Assembly: GCA_049975385.1 (NCBI GenBank)
Contig: JBNGDO010000002.1
Coordinates: 1-64,000 of the forward strand
Length of the DNA stretch: 64,000 bases
Direction of reading: 5' to 3'
Origin: DSWT01 sp049975385
Lineage (GTDB): Bacteria; Chloroflexota; Anaerolineae; B4-G1; SLSP01
Both the position numbers and the translations under genes were made by a program. The notes beneath the pieces are model-generated. The model was not told where the DNA came from and did no database searches. It saw nothing but the letters and a program-made list of their open reading frames with translations. This document shows positions 9,625 to 17,368 of the stretch, in pieces (the stretch's first letter is position 1; every line of letters starts with the position of its first letter).

Positions 9625-9730
9625 TCGGTGGGATGGGTAATCGGTGATTGGTGATTGGTAATCGGGTAGTCCGAAATTGGCACTTCCCTAATCCCCAGTT
9701 ACCAGTTACTCATCTCCAATTACTGGTTCC
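9625..9730. repeat. Word-like hairpin element overlapping the gyrA 3' end
   Basis: Left words GGGTAATCGGTGATTGGTGATTGG and GGTAATCGGG pair imperfectly with CCTAATCCCC, AGTTACCAGTTACTCATC and CCAATTACTGG on the right. The gyrA stop (9706-9708) and its last codons EPVIGDE lie inside the right arm, so the element supplies the protein's end. It also fills the gap to the AlbA gene start. Confidence 0.6.
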
Positions 9731-12237
9731 TTATCGCCATTGCTTGTGTCGCCATTGCCGTTGTTTGCACCACCGCTGGGCAGTCGTGCGAGGGAGGCGA
9801 CGCGATCCCCGTCTTTTAAGTCCATCATTTGCACGCCGCGCGTGTAACGCCCCATCTTTGGGATTTTTTCCACACGGGTGCGCAGCACGATCCCGTTTTC
9901 CGACATCAGCGTAACCTCGTCGTCGTCCTGCACTACGCGACCATCCACGATGGGGCCGGTCATATCATTGACGCGGTAGGCAATCACACCCTTGCCGCCG
10001 CGCCCCTGCGTGCGGAACTCGTCCAGTGCGGTGCAGCGCCCGTATCCCTTTAGCGAAACCAAGAAAAGCGATCCGTTCGGTTCCACGACCTCGGCAATGG
10101 TCAGACGGTCGCCCTCGTCCATACGGATGGCGATGACGCCAGCCGCTGTGCGGCCCATTGGACGCGCGTCCTGCTCGTTAAAGCATATACCCTGACCTTG
10201 CTCTGTCACCAAAATGAGATTATCGTTGCCTTGCGTGAGGCGCACCCAACCCAACTCGTCGCCATCGTAGAGCGAGATGGCGATGAGGCCACTAGGTCGT
10301 ACCGCCCTAAACGCTGAGAGAGCAGTGCGCTTGATGCGGCCTTTTCGCGTGATCATCGACAGATAGCGCATGCTGCTCTCCGACGCTTCATCAAAACTTG
10401 ACACAGGCACAACGGCGGTGACGTGCTCCTCAACCCCCACCGCCAGGATGCCTGCAATCAGTGAGCCTTTGGCTGTGCGTCCGGCGTCGGGAATCTGATA
10501 GACCTTCTCCTGGTAGACCTTCCCCTTGTCGGTAAAGAAGAGGAGTGTGTCGTGGCTGTAGGCTGAAAGCAGCGTGGTGATTTCGTCCTCATCGCCGGTT
10601 GCCATACCGATGACGCCACGCCCACCGCGTCCCTGGGCACGGAAAGTCGTCCAGGGCATGCGCTTGATGTAGCCGCGCTGCGTGATGGCGATCAGTACAT
10701 CTTCTTCCTCGACCAGGTCTTCTTCATCGAGGGAGGCATCCGCGTGGGGACGGATGGCTGTGCGACGCGGGTCGGCGTAGTGCTCGTGCAATTCGAGCAA
10801 GTCCTGGCGGATGACCTGGCGCTGTTGGAGCGGCGAAGCGAGCAGCCCTTCAAGGTAGGAAATCGTCTTGAGTAGCTCAGCGAATTCCTCCTCAAGCTTC
10901 TGGCGTTCCAACCCGGTGAGGCGGCGCAATTGCATGTCGAGGATTGCTTGTGCCTGCACCTCAGTCAACCCAAAATTTGCCATCAAACGATCGCGGGCGA
11001 TTTGCACGTCCGGCGATTCACGGATCGTCTTGATGATCGCGTCCAAGTGATCCAGGGCGATAAGCAGCCCTTCGACAATGTGTGCGCGAGCTTGAGCCTT
11101 GTTCAGGTCGAACTGCGTGAGACGCACCAGAACCTCGATGCGGTGATCAAGGAAGATTTGGAGCAAGCGACGGAGCGGCAGCACGCGCGGGACACCATCC
11201 ACCAGCGCAAGCAGTTGGATACCGAAGGTGGACTGCAGTGGTGTGTGTTTGTAGAGGCGGTTGAGAGCTTTCTGCGGCTGCGCGCCGCGTTTCAGTTCGA
11301 TGACGATGCTCAACCCGCGCTTATCGGATTCGTCGCGCAGATCGCTGATCTCTTCTAGCTTGCCCTCGCGGACGAGCGTAGCGATGCGTTCAATCAAGCT
11401 CGATTTATTGAGCTGGTAAGGGATCTCGGTGACGACGAGACGGAAGCGCCCGCCCCGCATTTCTTCGACGTTGGCAACAGCCCGCATCACGGCTTTGCCA
11501 CGTCCTGTGGCATACGCTTTGATAATGTGTTCAAGCCCCAGGATTTGCCCGCCAGTGGGGAAGTCCGGTCCTTTGACGAGCTCCATCAGCTCTTCGATGC
11601 CGATTTCCTCACGGCGATCCCAGTTGTCGAGCATGTGGACCAGCGCATCTACAATCTCACCCAGATTGTGCGGTGGGATACTGGTCGCCATCCCCACGGC
11701 GATGCCCGACGCGCCGTTGACGAGCAGGTTGGGCAAACGCGCGGGCAGCACAGACGGCTCTTGCAGGCTGCCGTCGAAGTTATCTATCCAGTCTACAGTA
11801 TCTTTCTCGATGTCGGTTAGGAGTTCCATCGCGATGGGCGCAAGGCGAGCTTCAGTGTAGCGCATCGCTGCCGGAGAATCACCATCGATCGAGCCGAAGT
11901 TGCCCTGTCCATCGACGAGCATATAGCGCACGGAGAAATCCTGCGCCAGGCGCGCCATCGCTTCGTAGACGGCGGAGTCGCCGTGTGGGTGGTACTTACC
12001 GAGCACTTCACCGACGATACGCGCGGACTTCTTGTGTGGCGAGGTGGGGCGGATGCCCATATCATGCATCGCATAGAGGATACGTCGCTGTACCGGCTTG
12101 AGTCCATCGCGCGCGTCGGGCAGTGCGCGTGCCACAATCACGCTCATCGCATAATCGAGGTACGCAGTGCGCATCTCGTGTCGAATGTCTACTGTCTTGA
12201 CGATTCCGATTTCGTTTTCTGTGCTCAAAAGGCTCAT
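9706..12237 (-). CDS. gyrA: DNA gyrase subunit A
   Basis: An 843-residue type IIA topoisomerase subunit that cuts and rejoins DNA as part of GyrA2B2. The quinolone-region motif is KYHPHGDSAVYEAMARLAQ near residues 80-98. The active-site Tyr is in AAMRYTEARL near 123-132, and VNGASGIAVGMATSIPPHN follows. The C-terminal half holds the beta-pinwheel repeats and a GyrA-box-type sequence QGRGGKGVIAYR near 742-753, supporting GyrA over ParC. The length is normal. The last residues after GGANNGNGDTSNGDK are low complexity and end in an intergenic element. No gyrB is nearby. A minus-strand TATAAT lies about 130 bp upstream. Confidence 0.95.
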   Translation of the reverse strand: MSLLSTENEIGIVKTVDIRHEMRTAYLDYAMSVIVARALPDARDGLKPVQRRILYAMHDMGIRPTSPHKKSARIVGEVLGKYHPHGDSAVYEAMARLAQDFSVRYMLVDGQGNFGSIDGDSPAAMRYTEARLAPIAMELLTDIEKDTVDWIDNFDGSLQEPSVLPARLPNLLVNGASGIAVGMATSIPPHNLGEIVDALVHMLDNWDRREEIGIEELMELVKGPDFPTGGQILGLEHIIKAYATGRGKAVMRAVANVEEMRGGRFRLVVTEIPYQLNKSSLIERIATLVREGKLEEISDLRDESDKRGLSIVIELKRGAQPQKALNRLYKHTPLQSTFGIQLLALVDGVPRVLPLRRLLQIFLDHRIEVLVRLTQFDLNKAQARAHIVEGLLIALDHLDAIIKTIRESPDVQIARDRLMANFGLTEVQAQAILDMQLRRLTGLERQKLEEEFAELLKTISYLEGLLASPLQQRQVIRQDLLELHEHYADPRRTAIRPHADASLDEEDLVEEEDVLIAITQRGYIKRMPWTTFRAQGRGGRGVIGMATGDEDEITTLLSAYSHDTLLFFTDKGKVYQEKVYQIPDAGRTAKGSLIAGILAVGVEEHVTAVVPVSSFDEASESSMRYLSMITRKGRIKRTALSAFRAVRPSGLIAISLYDGDELGWVRLTQGNDNLILVTEQGQGICFNEQDARPMGRTAAGVIAIRMDEGDRLTIAEVVEPNGSLFLVSLKGYGRCTALDEFRTQGRGGKGVIAYRVNDMTGPIVDGRVVQDDDEVTLMSENGIVLRTRVEKIPKMGRYTRGVQMMDLKDGDRVASLARLPSGGANNGNGDTSNGDKEPVIGDE

Positions 12238-12361
12238 TCCTCCACGGGTTCAGCGTTGTGGGAAGGTGATGTTTTTGCCACAAATACCTTTAATTTCCCG
12301 AAGGTATATGACCATAGCGTCTGTGGCAGAAAATCAGGAAACATGAGGGTTTCCAGGCACT

Positions 12362-12390
12362 ATTATACCCTAAAAGAGGGAGAGGGCGAA
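12362..12390 (-). promoter_or_regulatory. Candidate gyrA promoter
   Basis: On the minus strand TATAAT occupies 12367-12362. A weak -35 (TTCGCC, 12390-12385) sits 17 bp upstream. It is the best sigma-70-like candidate ahead of gyrA; the leader to the ATG is about 120 nt. The -35 matches poorly, so this is tentative. Confidence 0.4.
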
Positions 12391-12409
12391 TGCTCTGGAT
12401 GATAAAATA

Positions 12410-12439
12410 TCAAGCCCCTGGCAATCTACGCCAGGGGCT
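12410..12439 (-). terminator. Intrinsic-type terminator of the lipoprotein gene
   Basis: AGCCCCTGGC (12413-12422) and GCCAGGGGCT (12430-12439) form a perfect 10-bp stem with a 7-nt loop. Read on the minus strand, the stem is followed by TGATATTTTATC, a T-rich stretch. It lies 31 bp after the lipoprotein stop. Confidence 0.75.
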
Positions 12440-12469
12440 AATCGCCAACGAATATCTCGTTCGTTGTTG

Positions 12470-13072
12470 TTATTCGACTTCCAATCGCGTGACTTCGATC
12501 TGTGAATCGTAGGCATCAGGGACGTTGTGCCGGATGATGCCCCAAACGTGAACCATGGTACCGGTATCGCGCAAGGCGACAAGCTGCCCACCAATCTCCC
12601 CAAACCCTGCAATGCCGACGCGCGTGCCGTTCTGATCAATCATCTGGAAGTAATCGTCGAACTGCGCCCCTTCTGGATTGGCGACCATAACGCCTACCCA
12701 CTCCTCGACCGGCTCGGTAATATCCGCAGTTTCCGGTGATGCTTCGTTGTCTGGTTCGACGCCACACTCGCCACGGAAGAACGCCCATTCTTCACATTCG
12801 CTGCCATCGGCAAAGACGCACACGCCATACTGCCCAACATCTGTGTCCCGTATGTCTAGCGTGCCCCCTTGTTCTTCGCAGTAAACGGAGGCCGGATTTG
12901 CCATCCCGACACCTTTGTTTTCCTCTACAACTGTCGGGGATTCGGTTTCTTCGATTACCGCGTCGGGTGGAGGTTTTTCCGGCGACACTGCCCCACTTAC
13001 CGGACTGCCGCATCCGGCGACGAGTAAGAGACAACCTAAAAGTCCTAGCGTCAATAATTTGGTTTTCATCAT
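12470..13072 (-). CDS. Lipoprotein with DUF333 (hemolysin-like) domain
   Basis: A 200-residue secreted lipoprotein. Residues 1-21 form a lipoprotein signal peptide ending in the lipobox LVAGC. A Pro/Glu-rich linker follows, then a DUF333 domain near residues 56-103 (MANPASVYCEEQGG, then VCVFADGSECEEWAFFRGEC, with paired cysteines). The last ~90 residues (VMVANPEGAQFDDYFQ onward) look like a small OB-like or beta domain that I do not recognise. It is probably anchored on the outer face of the membrane. The function of DUF333 is unknown despite the hemolysin label. Confidence 0.75.
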   Translation of the reverse strand: MMKTKLLTLGLLGCLLLVAGCGSPVSGAVSPEKPPPDAVIEETESPTVVEENKGVGMANPASVYCEEQGGTLDIRDTDVGQYGVCVFADGSECEEWAFFRGECGVEPDNEASPETADITEPVEEWVGVMVANPEGAQFDDYFQMIDQNGTRVGIAGFGEIGGQLVALRDTGTMVHVWGIIRHNVPDAYDSQIEVTRLEVE

Positions 13073-13255
13073 TTTCTCCTTTTGCTATTTGGAACCTTTC
13101 TACTATTTGTAACGCCGTTTTGCGCAAAAAGGTTCCGGTTTTTGCACTATGCCACTGGTGAGTTTCTGGCCTGGTCACCTGACCGGGAGAACAAATGCCA
13201 ATTCACCCTTTTGTAAAAATATGGTAAACTAGCACTGAACCTGAGCAACGGCTTA

Positions 13256-13283
13256 TTGACATCCCTAAGGGTTGTGCTAAACT
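13256..13283 (+). promoter_or_regulatory. Sigma-70-like promoter of the first response regulator
   Basis: TTGACA at 13256-13261, 16 bp spacer, TAAACT at 13278-13283. The regulator's ATG at 13316 is preceded by GAGGAGG. The near-consensus -35 makes this one of the better promoters in the window. Confidence 0.6.
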
Positions 13284-13315
13284 GAACTTGAGGTGTATGA
13301 CTGAGGAGGAATGTT

Positions 13316-13759
13316 ATGACAGAAGAACGAAATCCGCAATCCACCCCCGCAGAAGCGCACAAAGACGCTGCGCCTGCACAAGAGAAGCTCAAGGTCGTTT
13401 GTATCGAAGACGAACCCGAAATGATCGAATTGATTCGCCTGATTTTGGGGCGACGGAATTTTGAGCTTATCGGCGCTGTGGGCGGGCGCGAAGGTCTGGA
13501 AGCCGTACGCAAAATCAAACCTAAACTGGTGCTGCTTGATCTGATGATGCCCGATATCGATGGGTGGGAAGTCTATCAACAGATGAAGGCGGACGAGGAA
13601 TTGAGCCATATTCCGGTCATTGTCGTTACGGCCAAAGCGCAAAGCATCGACAAAGTCCTCGGTCTGCACATTGCCAAAGTCGACGATTATGTGACCAAGC
13701 CCTTCGGGCCACAGGAATTGCTTGCCAGCGTCAACAAAGTGTTGGGTACCAACTTATAA
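13316..13759 (+). CDS. Single-domain response regulator (receiver only)
   Basis: 147 residues: an approximately 20-residue Ala/Glu-rich N-terminal tail, then one CheY-like receiver. The acidic pair is IEDEPEM, the phosphoacceptor Asp is in LLDLMMPDIDGWE, the switch Thr is in VIVVTAKAQ, and the conserved Lys is in DYVTKPFGPQE. There is no output domain, so it likely acts through protein contacts or as a phosphorelay intermediate. A closely similar second receiver gene lies 148 bp downstream, pointing to duplication. No histidine kinase is adjacent. Confidence 0.9.
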   Translation: MTEERNPQSTPAEAHKDAAPAQEKLKVVCIEDEPEMIELIRLILGRRNFELIGAVGGREGLEAVRKIKPKLVLLDLMMPDIDGWEVYQQMKADEELSHIPVIVVTAKAQSIDKVLGLHIAKVDDYVTKPFGPQELLASVNKVLGTNL

Positions 13760-13831
13760 TAACCAGCTCTTTCGACGTCATATAGACACTGTCTGCTTGT
13801 ACGTTCTTTTGCAAGACCGGCAATGACGTTC

Positions 13832-13865
13832 CAGAGCGCTGGGCTGTCGTGAGCCCGGCGCTCTG
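13832..13865 (+). terminator. Strong hairpin between the two response regulators
   Basis: CAGAGCGCTGGGCT (13832-13845) pairs with AGCCCGGCGCTCTG (13852-13865) with one wobble pair and a 6-nt loop, followed by ATTTCTCG. The stem is terminator-like but the T-run is poor. It probably ends the first regulator transcript or stabilises its 3' end. Confidence 0.6.
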
Positions 13866-13907
13866 ATTTCTCGAAAGTAAGCTGTGTGTCGGGAGGTGGG
13901 GAATAAA

Positions 13908-14324
13908 ATGACAGAGCGCACGAAGATCGTTTACATTGAAGATGATCAGGATATGATTGATCTCGTGGGTGTTATCCTGAGCCGAGATAATTTGGAGATC
14001 GTTGGTGTCCGTGAAGGGCAAAGGGCGTTGGAGACGATCCGTCAGGTTGAACCGGCGCTCGTTCTGCTTGATCTGATGTTGCCTGATATGGGTGGGTGGG
14101 AGATCTATCAGGCTATGAAACAGGAACCGGATATGCGAGATATCCCGGTCATCGTGATTACCGCACGCGGCGCGCCCATCGATAAGGTACTTGGAGAGCA
14201 CGTCGCCAAAGTACAGGTGTACATCGTCAAACCATTTGGTACCCACGAACTCCGCGACAGTGTGAAACGTGTGCTAGGGATGGAGAGTGGAGAGTTAGGC
14301 GCAGCGCCGAGGCGTCGCCCCTAA
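13908..14324 (+). CDS. Single-domain response regulator, second copy
   Basis: A receiver-only protein of 138 residues from the ATG at 13908, chosen because GGGAGGTGGGG lies just upstream; an in-frame GTG at 13884 is less likely. Key residues are IEDDQDM (acidic pocket), LLDLMLPDMGGWE (phospho-Asp), VIVITARGAP (Thr) and VYIVKPFGTHE (Lys). It is paralogous to the preceding gene, including the shared IDKVLG-H-AKV segment after the switch Thr. The C-terminal tail MESGELGAAPRRRP lies outside the fold. Confidence 0.88.
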   Translation: MTERTKIVYIEDDQDMIDLVGVILSRDNLEIVGVREGQRALETIRQVEPALVLLDLMLPDMGGWEIYQAMKQEPDMRDIPVIVITARGAPIDKVLGEHVAKVQVYIVKPFGTHELRDSVKRVLGMESGELGAAPRRRP

Positions 14325-14363
14325 GCGCGCTTATTCTACTCTCGATCCAACAGGAGTGTCCCC

Positions 14364-15194
14364 ATGCCCACCGCGAGCTTGTTGGCGATTGGCAATGAGC
14401 TGCTCAACGGCGCTGTCCGCGATACTAATCTCTTCTCGTTGAGCCAGAACCTCACGCGGATGGGCTTCAGTGTAGAATACACGGCAATGGTTCGCGATAT
14501 CCCCCAGAAAATCGCGGACGTGGTTTTGTTTCTCCTGGCGCAACAGCCGGATGTGTTGCTGTGTAGCGGTGGTCTCGGCCCCACCGAAGATGATCTAACG
14601 CTGCCCGCGCTGGCAGAAGCACTGCATATGCCACTCGCCTTCGACAGCACAGCGGCGGACCTCGTCGAAAGTCACTACGATCGCCTGCTGGCGCAACACT
14701 ACCTTACGCAACGCGGACCCGCATTCGCACGAGAAAAGATGGCGACGTTGCCTCTCGGTGCACAGCCGCTTCCTAACCCGGTAGGAACTGCACCCGGCGT
14801 CAAAATGGAACATCAGAAGACGACGATCTACGTTCTACCCGGCGTACCGGCAGAGCTGGAGGCAATCTTTGCGGCTTCGATCGCGCCGGAACTGCTACGC
14901 CGCTTCACCCCGGGAATATGGGCCGAGCATTCAATGCTCGTCTACTGTGATGATGAAGCTGATCTCGCCATCCCCTTGCGCGACGTTGCCCAGCGCCATC
15001 CCGAGGTCTATCTCAAATCCCTGGCAAAGCCGTTCCCCGCAGCCAGCACCGAGGGCTTACGGGTGATCGCCGTGGCGTTGGCGGCAACTGAGAGCGAGGC
15101 GCACGCTGCAGCACAAGAAACGCTGAACGACCTGCACCGCACGGCAGAAGCCGCCGGTCTTCCGGTCGGTGAGTCATCTTCTTCGACAAATTGA
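14364..15194 (+). CDS. CinA-like MoCF-domain protein
   Basis: 276 residues with the molybdopterin-binding-like (MoaB/CinA-N) fold. Motifs are LLAIGNELLNGAVRDTN near residues 5-21, LLCSGGLGPTEDDLT near 65-79 and YVLPGVPAELEAIF near 153-166. In CinA proteins this domain hydrolyses ADP-ribose or is fused to a nicotinamide-nucleotide amidase. The amidase half is absent here, so this is a stand-alone CinA-N type. The substrate cannot be told from sequence. The Ser-rich tail ESSSSTN is unremarkable. Confidence 0.8.
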   Translation: MPTASLLAIGNELLNGAVRDTNLFSLSQNLTRMGFSVEYTAMVRDIPQKIADVVLFLLAQQPDVLLCSGGLGPTEDDLTLPALAEALHMPLAFDSTAADLVESHYDRLLAQHYLTQRGPAFAREKMATLPLGAQPLPNPVGTAPGVKMEHQKTTIYVLPGVPAELEAIFAASIAPELLRRFTPGIWAEHSMLVYCDDEADLAIPLRDVAQRHPEVYLKSLAKPFPAASTEGLRVIAVALAATESEAHAAAQETLNDLHRTAEAAGLPVGESSSSTN

Positions 15195-15258
15195 ACGGAT
15201 TCCGAAAGACTTTTGACGTTAGACTTTCGACTTTGGACTATTCGCAGGAGGTATTTTT

Positions 15259-15750
15259 ATGGACTTAACATTGACTATCGTTCTTATTGAAAAGCCGGAA
15301 CCGATCAACTTCATCTTGGGGCAATCCCATTTTATCAAAACGGTGGAAGATCTGCACGAGACGCTGGTCACAGCCGTCCCCGGCATCAAGTTCGGCATCG
15401 CTTTCTGCGAGGCATCGGGCAAATCCCTGGTGCGCTGGTCCGGCACCGACGACGCTATGATTGAACTGGCGCGCAGCAACGCGCTGGCGTTGAGCGCCGG
15501 GCACAGCTTCATCATTTTCCTGGGCGAGGGGTTCTATCCCGTCAACGTGCTTAACGCTGTGAAAATGGTCCCGGAAGTCGCGCACATCTTCTGTGCGACG
15601 GCCAATCCCACCCAGGTCATCCTCGCCGAGACCGAACAGGGACGCGGCATCCTGGGCGTCATCGACGGGATGCTGACACAGGGCATTGAAGGTGAAGAAG
15701 ATATTGCCTGGCGCAAGGATTTCTTGCGGATGATTGGCTACAAACTCTAG
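15259..15750 (+). CDS. Adenosine-specific kinase
   Basis: A 163-residue protein of the archaeal-type adenosine-specific kinase family (formerly DUF355), known from thermophilic archaea and scattered bacteria. The whole length matches the family, with conserved stretches KFGIAFCEASGK, WSGTD, LSAGHSFIIFLGEGFYPVNVLN, IFCATANPTQVI and GVIDG. The family phosphorylates adenosine with an unusual fold, probably in the cytoplasm. CAGGAGG precedes the ATG. A degenerate word element (GACTTTTGACGTTAGACTTTCGACTTTGG) fills the upstream gap. Confidence 0.85.
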   Translation: MDLTLTIVLIEKPEPINFILGQSHFIKTVEDLHETLVTAVPGIKFGIAFCEASGKSLVRWSGTDDAMIELARSNALALSAGHSFIIFLGEGFYPVNVLNAVKMVPEVAHIFCATANPTQVILAETEQGRGILGVIDGMLTQGIEGEEDIAWRKDFLRMIGYKL

Positions 15751-15780
15751 TTCAACTCCACGCCCTGAGGCTTTCACGCT

Positions 15781-16782
15781 ATGCCATCTGTGACGCGGGC
15801 TCCCGCTATGCCCTCTTCCTCTACGCGGTGGTTGGATTTGCTCAAACGGGATCCGGTCCCCTGGTTATTGGATCCTGTGAATCCCTCCGCCCGTCTGTTA
15901 ACGTTGCGCCATCTATTCAAGAGGCCAGAGACAGCCTTGCTTGAGGAAAACACCCGGTTGCTGGCCTGGACGCCTATCGTCAATTTGCGGGAGCATTGGG
16001 ACCACGTCAACTTTTGGGGACGCGAGTACGATCCCTATTTCGGCGGCGCGCTGGGCAACTTTGGCACGCTCTACCTTTTCACCCAATTGGGAATGTCGCA
16101 CTCTTGCCGCCCGCACTTCCCGGAAGTCGAACCGGCGTGCGAAAATCTGCTCGACCGAGGGCGCGGCGAGGATGGCCGTTTTGCTGCTGGCAGCACTGCC
16201 GTCGGCAGTGAGAATGTGTCGTGGCTCTGCTATACCGGGATGGCGCTGCAGATTATGTGGGGCTTCGGTTACGAGAACGATCTGCGTGCGCGTTCGGCGT
16301 TGGCGGCGTTGCTCCATACGGTTCTCTTGCGTCCAGAATTGCTGGACTGTCCGATTGCCAGCGGTGCATGCGCGCATGGCTTGGTCAAAGCGGTGGGCGC
16401 ACTTGTCGGCATCCCGGCTGAGCAGCGCGGCACAGACGAAGAGGCCGCGATCGCGGTGTTGGGTGAATCTCTCGTCAATTATCCCTTTGACTTTAGCGGG
16501 CGCGACGTGGACTGGCTCCAGCCAACTTTTCCACGCTATTATCACGCTGACATCGTGGAACTGTGCCGCGTGATGGCGCAGACAGACTTCCGCATTCATC
16601 CCCGTTTTCAAGGCTGGCTTCATTTGCTGCTTTCCCTCAAGACGGATGAAAGCCGCTGGAATAAAGCGCGTCCATCCCCTGCGCTATCCGAAGAGCGCCT
16701 TTTCCACCCGAGCCGCTGGCTCACGTTTGAAGCCGTCCACGCTTTGACGTTGACCTACGGAGATACCGTTTATGCGCCCTGA
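15781..16782 (+). CDS. Prenyltransferase/terpene-cyclase-like toroid protein of unknown function
   Basis: 333 residues, mostly helical, with a spacing of helices and Gly/Trp/Tyr residues suggesting an alpha/alpha toroid like prenyltransferase or squalene-cyclase repeats (GNFGTLYLFTQLGM; GRFAAGSTAVGSENVSWLCYTGMA; LLDRGRGEDGRF). No DxDD or DDxD cyclase motif is visible. Relatives are often mislabelled as nitrogen-fixation or squalene-cyclase proteins. Its stop overlaps the start of the Nudix gene by 11 bp, so the two are likely co-translated. Function is not assigned. Confidence 0.5.
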   Translation: MPSVTRAPAMPSSSTRWLDLLKRDPVPWLLDPVNPSARLLTLRHLFKRPETALLEENTRLLAWTPIVNLREHWDHVNFWGREYDPYFGGALGNFGTLYLFTQLGMSHSCRPHFPEVEPACENLLDRGRGEDGRFAAGSTAVGSENVSWLCYTGMALQIMWGFGYENDLRARSALAALLHTVLLRPELLDCPIASGACAHGLVKAVGALVGIPAEQRGTDEEAAIAVLGESLVNYPFDFSGRDVDWLQPTFPRYYHADIVELCRVMAQTDFRIHPRFQGWLHLLLSLKTDESRWNKARPSPALSEERLFHPSRWLTFEAVHALTLTYGDTVYAP

Positions 16783-17368
16783 GGACCAACTGAAGGCCGG
16801 CGTGTATTACACGGTCATCCCGCGTGTGCTGGTGTTTTTGACACGCGACGACGCGGTATTGTTACTACGTGGCGCGCCGGACAAAAAGCTGTGGGCCGGG
16901 AAGTACAACGGTCTGGGCGGGCACATCGAACCTGGGGAGACAGCGTACCAGGCCGCCGTGCGCGAGGTTGGCGAGGAGGCCGGGCTGACCGTGGAGGCAC
17001 TCACACTTCGCGCCATCGTCCACGTGATGTTGACTTCTGCGCCCGGCGTGCTCTTCTTTGTCTTTACCGGCACGGCGTTGCCAGGCGAACTCTACGCCTC
17101 AATCGAAGGCGCGCCGGTTTGGGCGGCCCGCTCGGAAATCAGCACGCTCCCGCTGGTCGAGGACTTGCCGGAACTGCTCCCGCGTGTGTTGGAACCTGGC
17201 CCGTTGATCTACGGCCATTACACCTTCACCGAGGACGGGTTGCGTATGGCCTTTCAGTCGCCTGTGGTAGATGGAAATTCGCGCATGCCTAACGTGGCGG
17301 CGCGTGCTTCTTCTTCGGCGAATTCGCGCAGCGTTGCCGGAAAACGCCCGTGCAACGGCGAGAGTTGA
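16772..17368 (+). CDS. Nudix hydrolase
   Basis: 198 residues with a complete Nudix box GGHIEPGETAYQAAVREVGEEAGL-type sequence (residues ~50-73; the catalytic REVGEE is intact). The family hydrolyses nucleoside diphosphates linked to another moiety; the 8-oxo-dGTPase/MutT-like group is possible. The catalytic domain ends around residue 168. The last 30 residues are Ala/Ser/Arg-rich and overlap the convergent flippase gene by 115 bp, suggesting that the original stop was lost and the reading frame ran on. Confidence 0.85.
   Translation: MRPEDQLKAGVYYTVIPRVLVFLTRDDAVLLLRGAPDKKLWAGKYNGLGGHIEPGETAYQAAVREVGEEAGLTVEALTLRAIVHVMLTSAPGVLFFVFTGTALPGELYASIEGAPVWAARSEISTLPLVEDLPELLPRVLEPGPLIYGHYTFTEDGLRMAFQSPVVDGNSRMPNVAARASSSANSRSVAGKRPCNGES

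Noticed and set aside
12470..13072. Calling the DUF333 lipoprotein a hemolysin
   Set aside because: The hemolysin name for this domain is historical; no lytic domain is visible.
15781..16782. Functional squalene-hopene cyclase
   Set aside because: It is about half the usual length and lacks the DxDD and QW-repeat motifs, so only a toroid-like fold is suggested.
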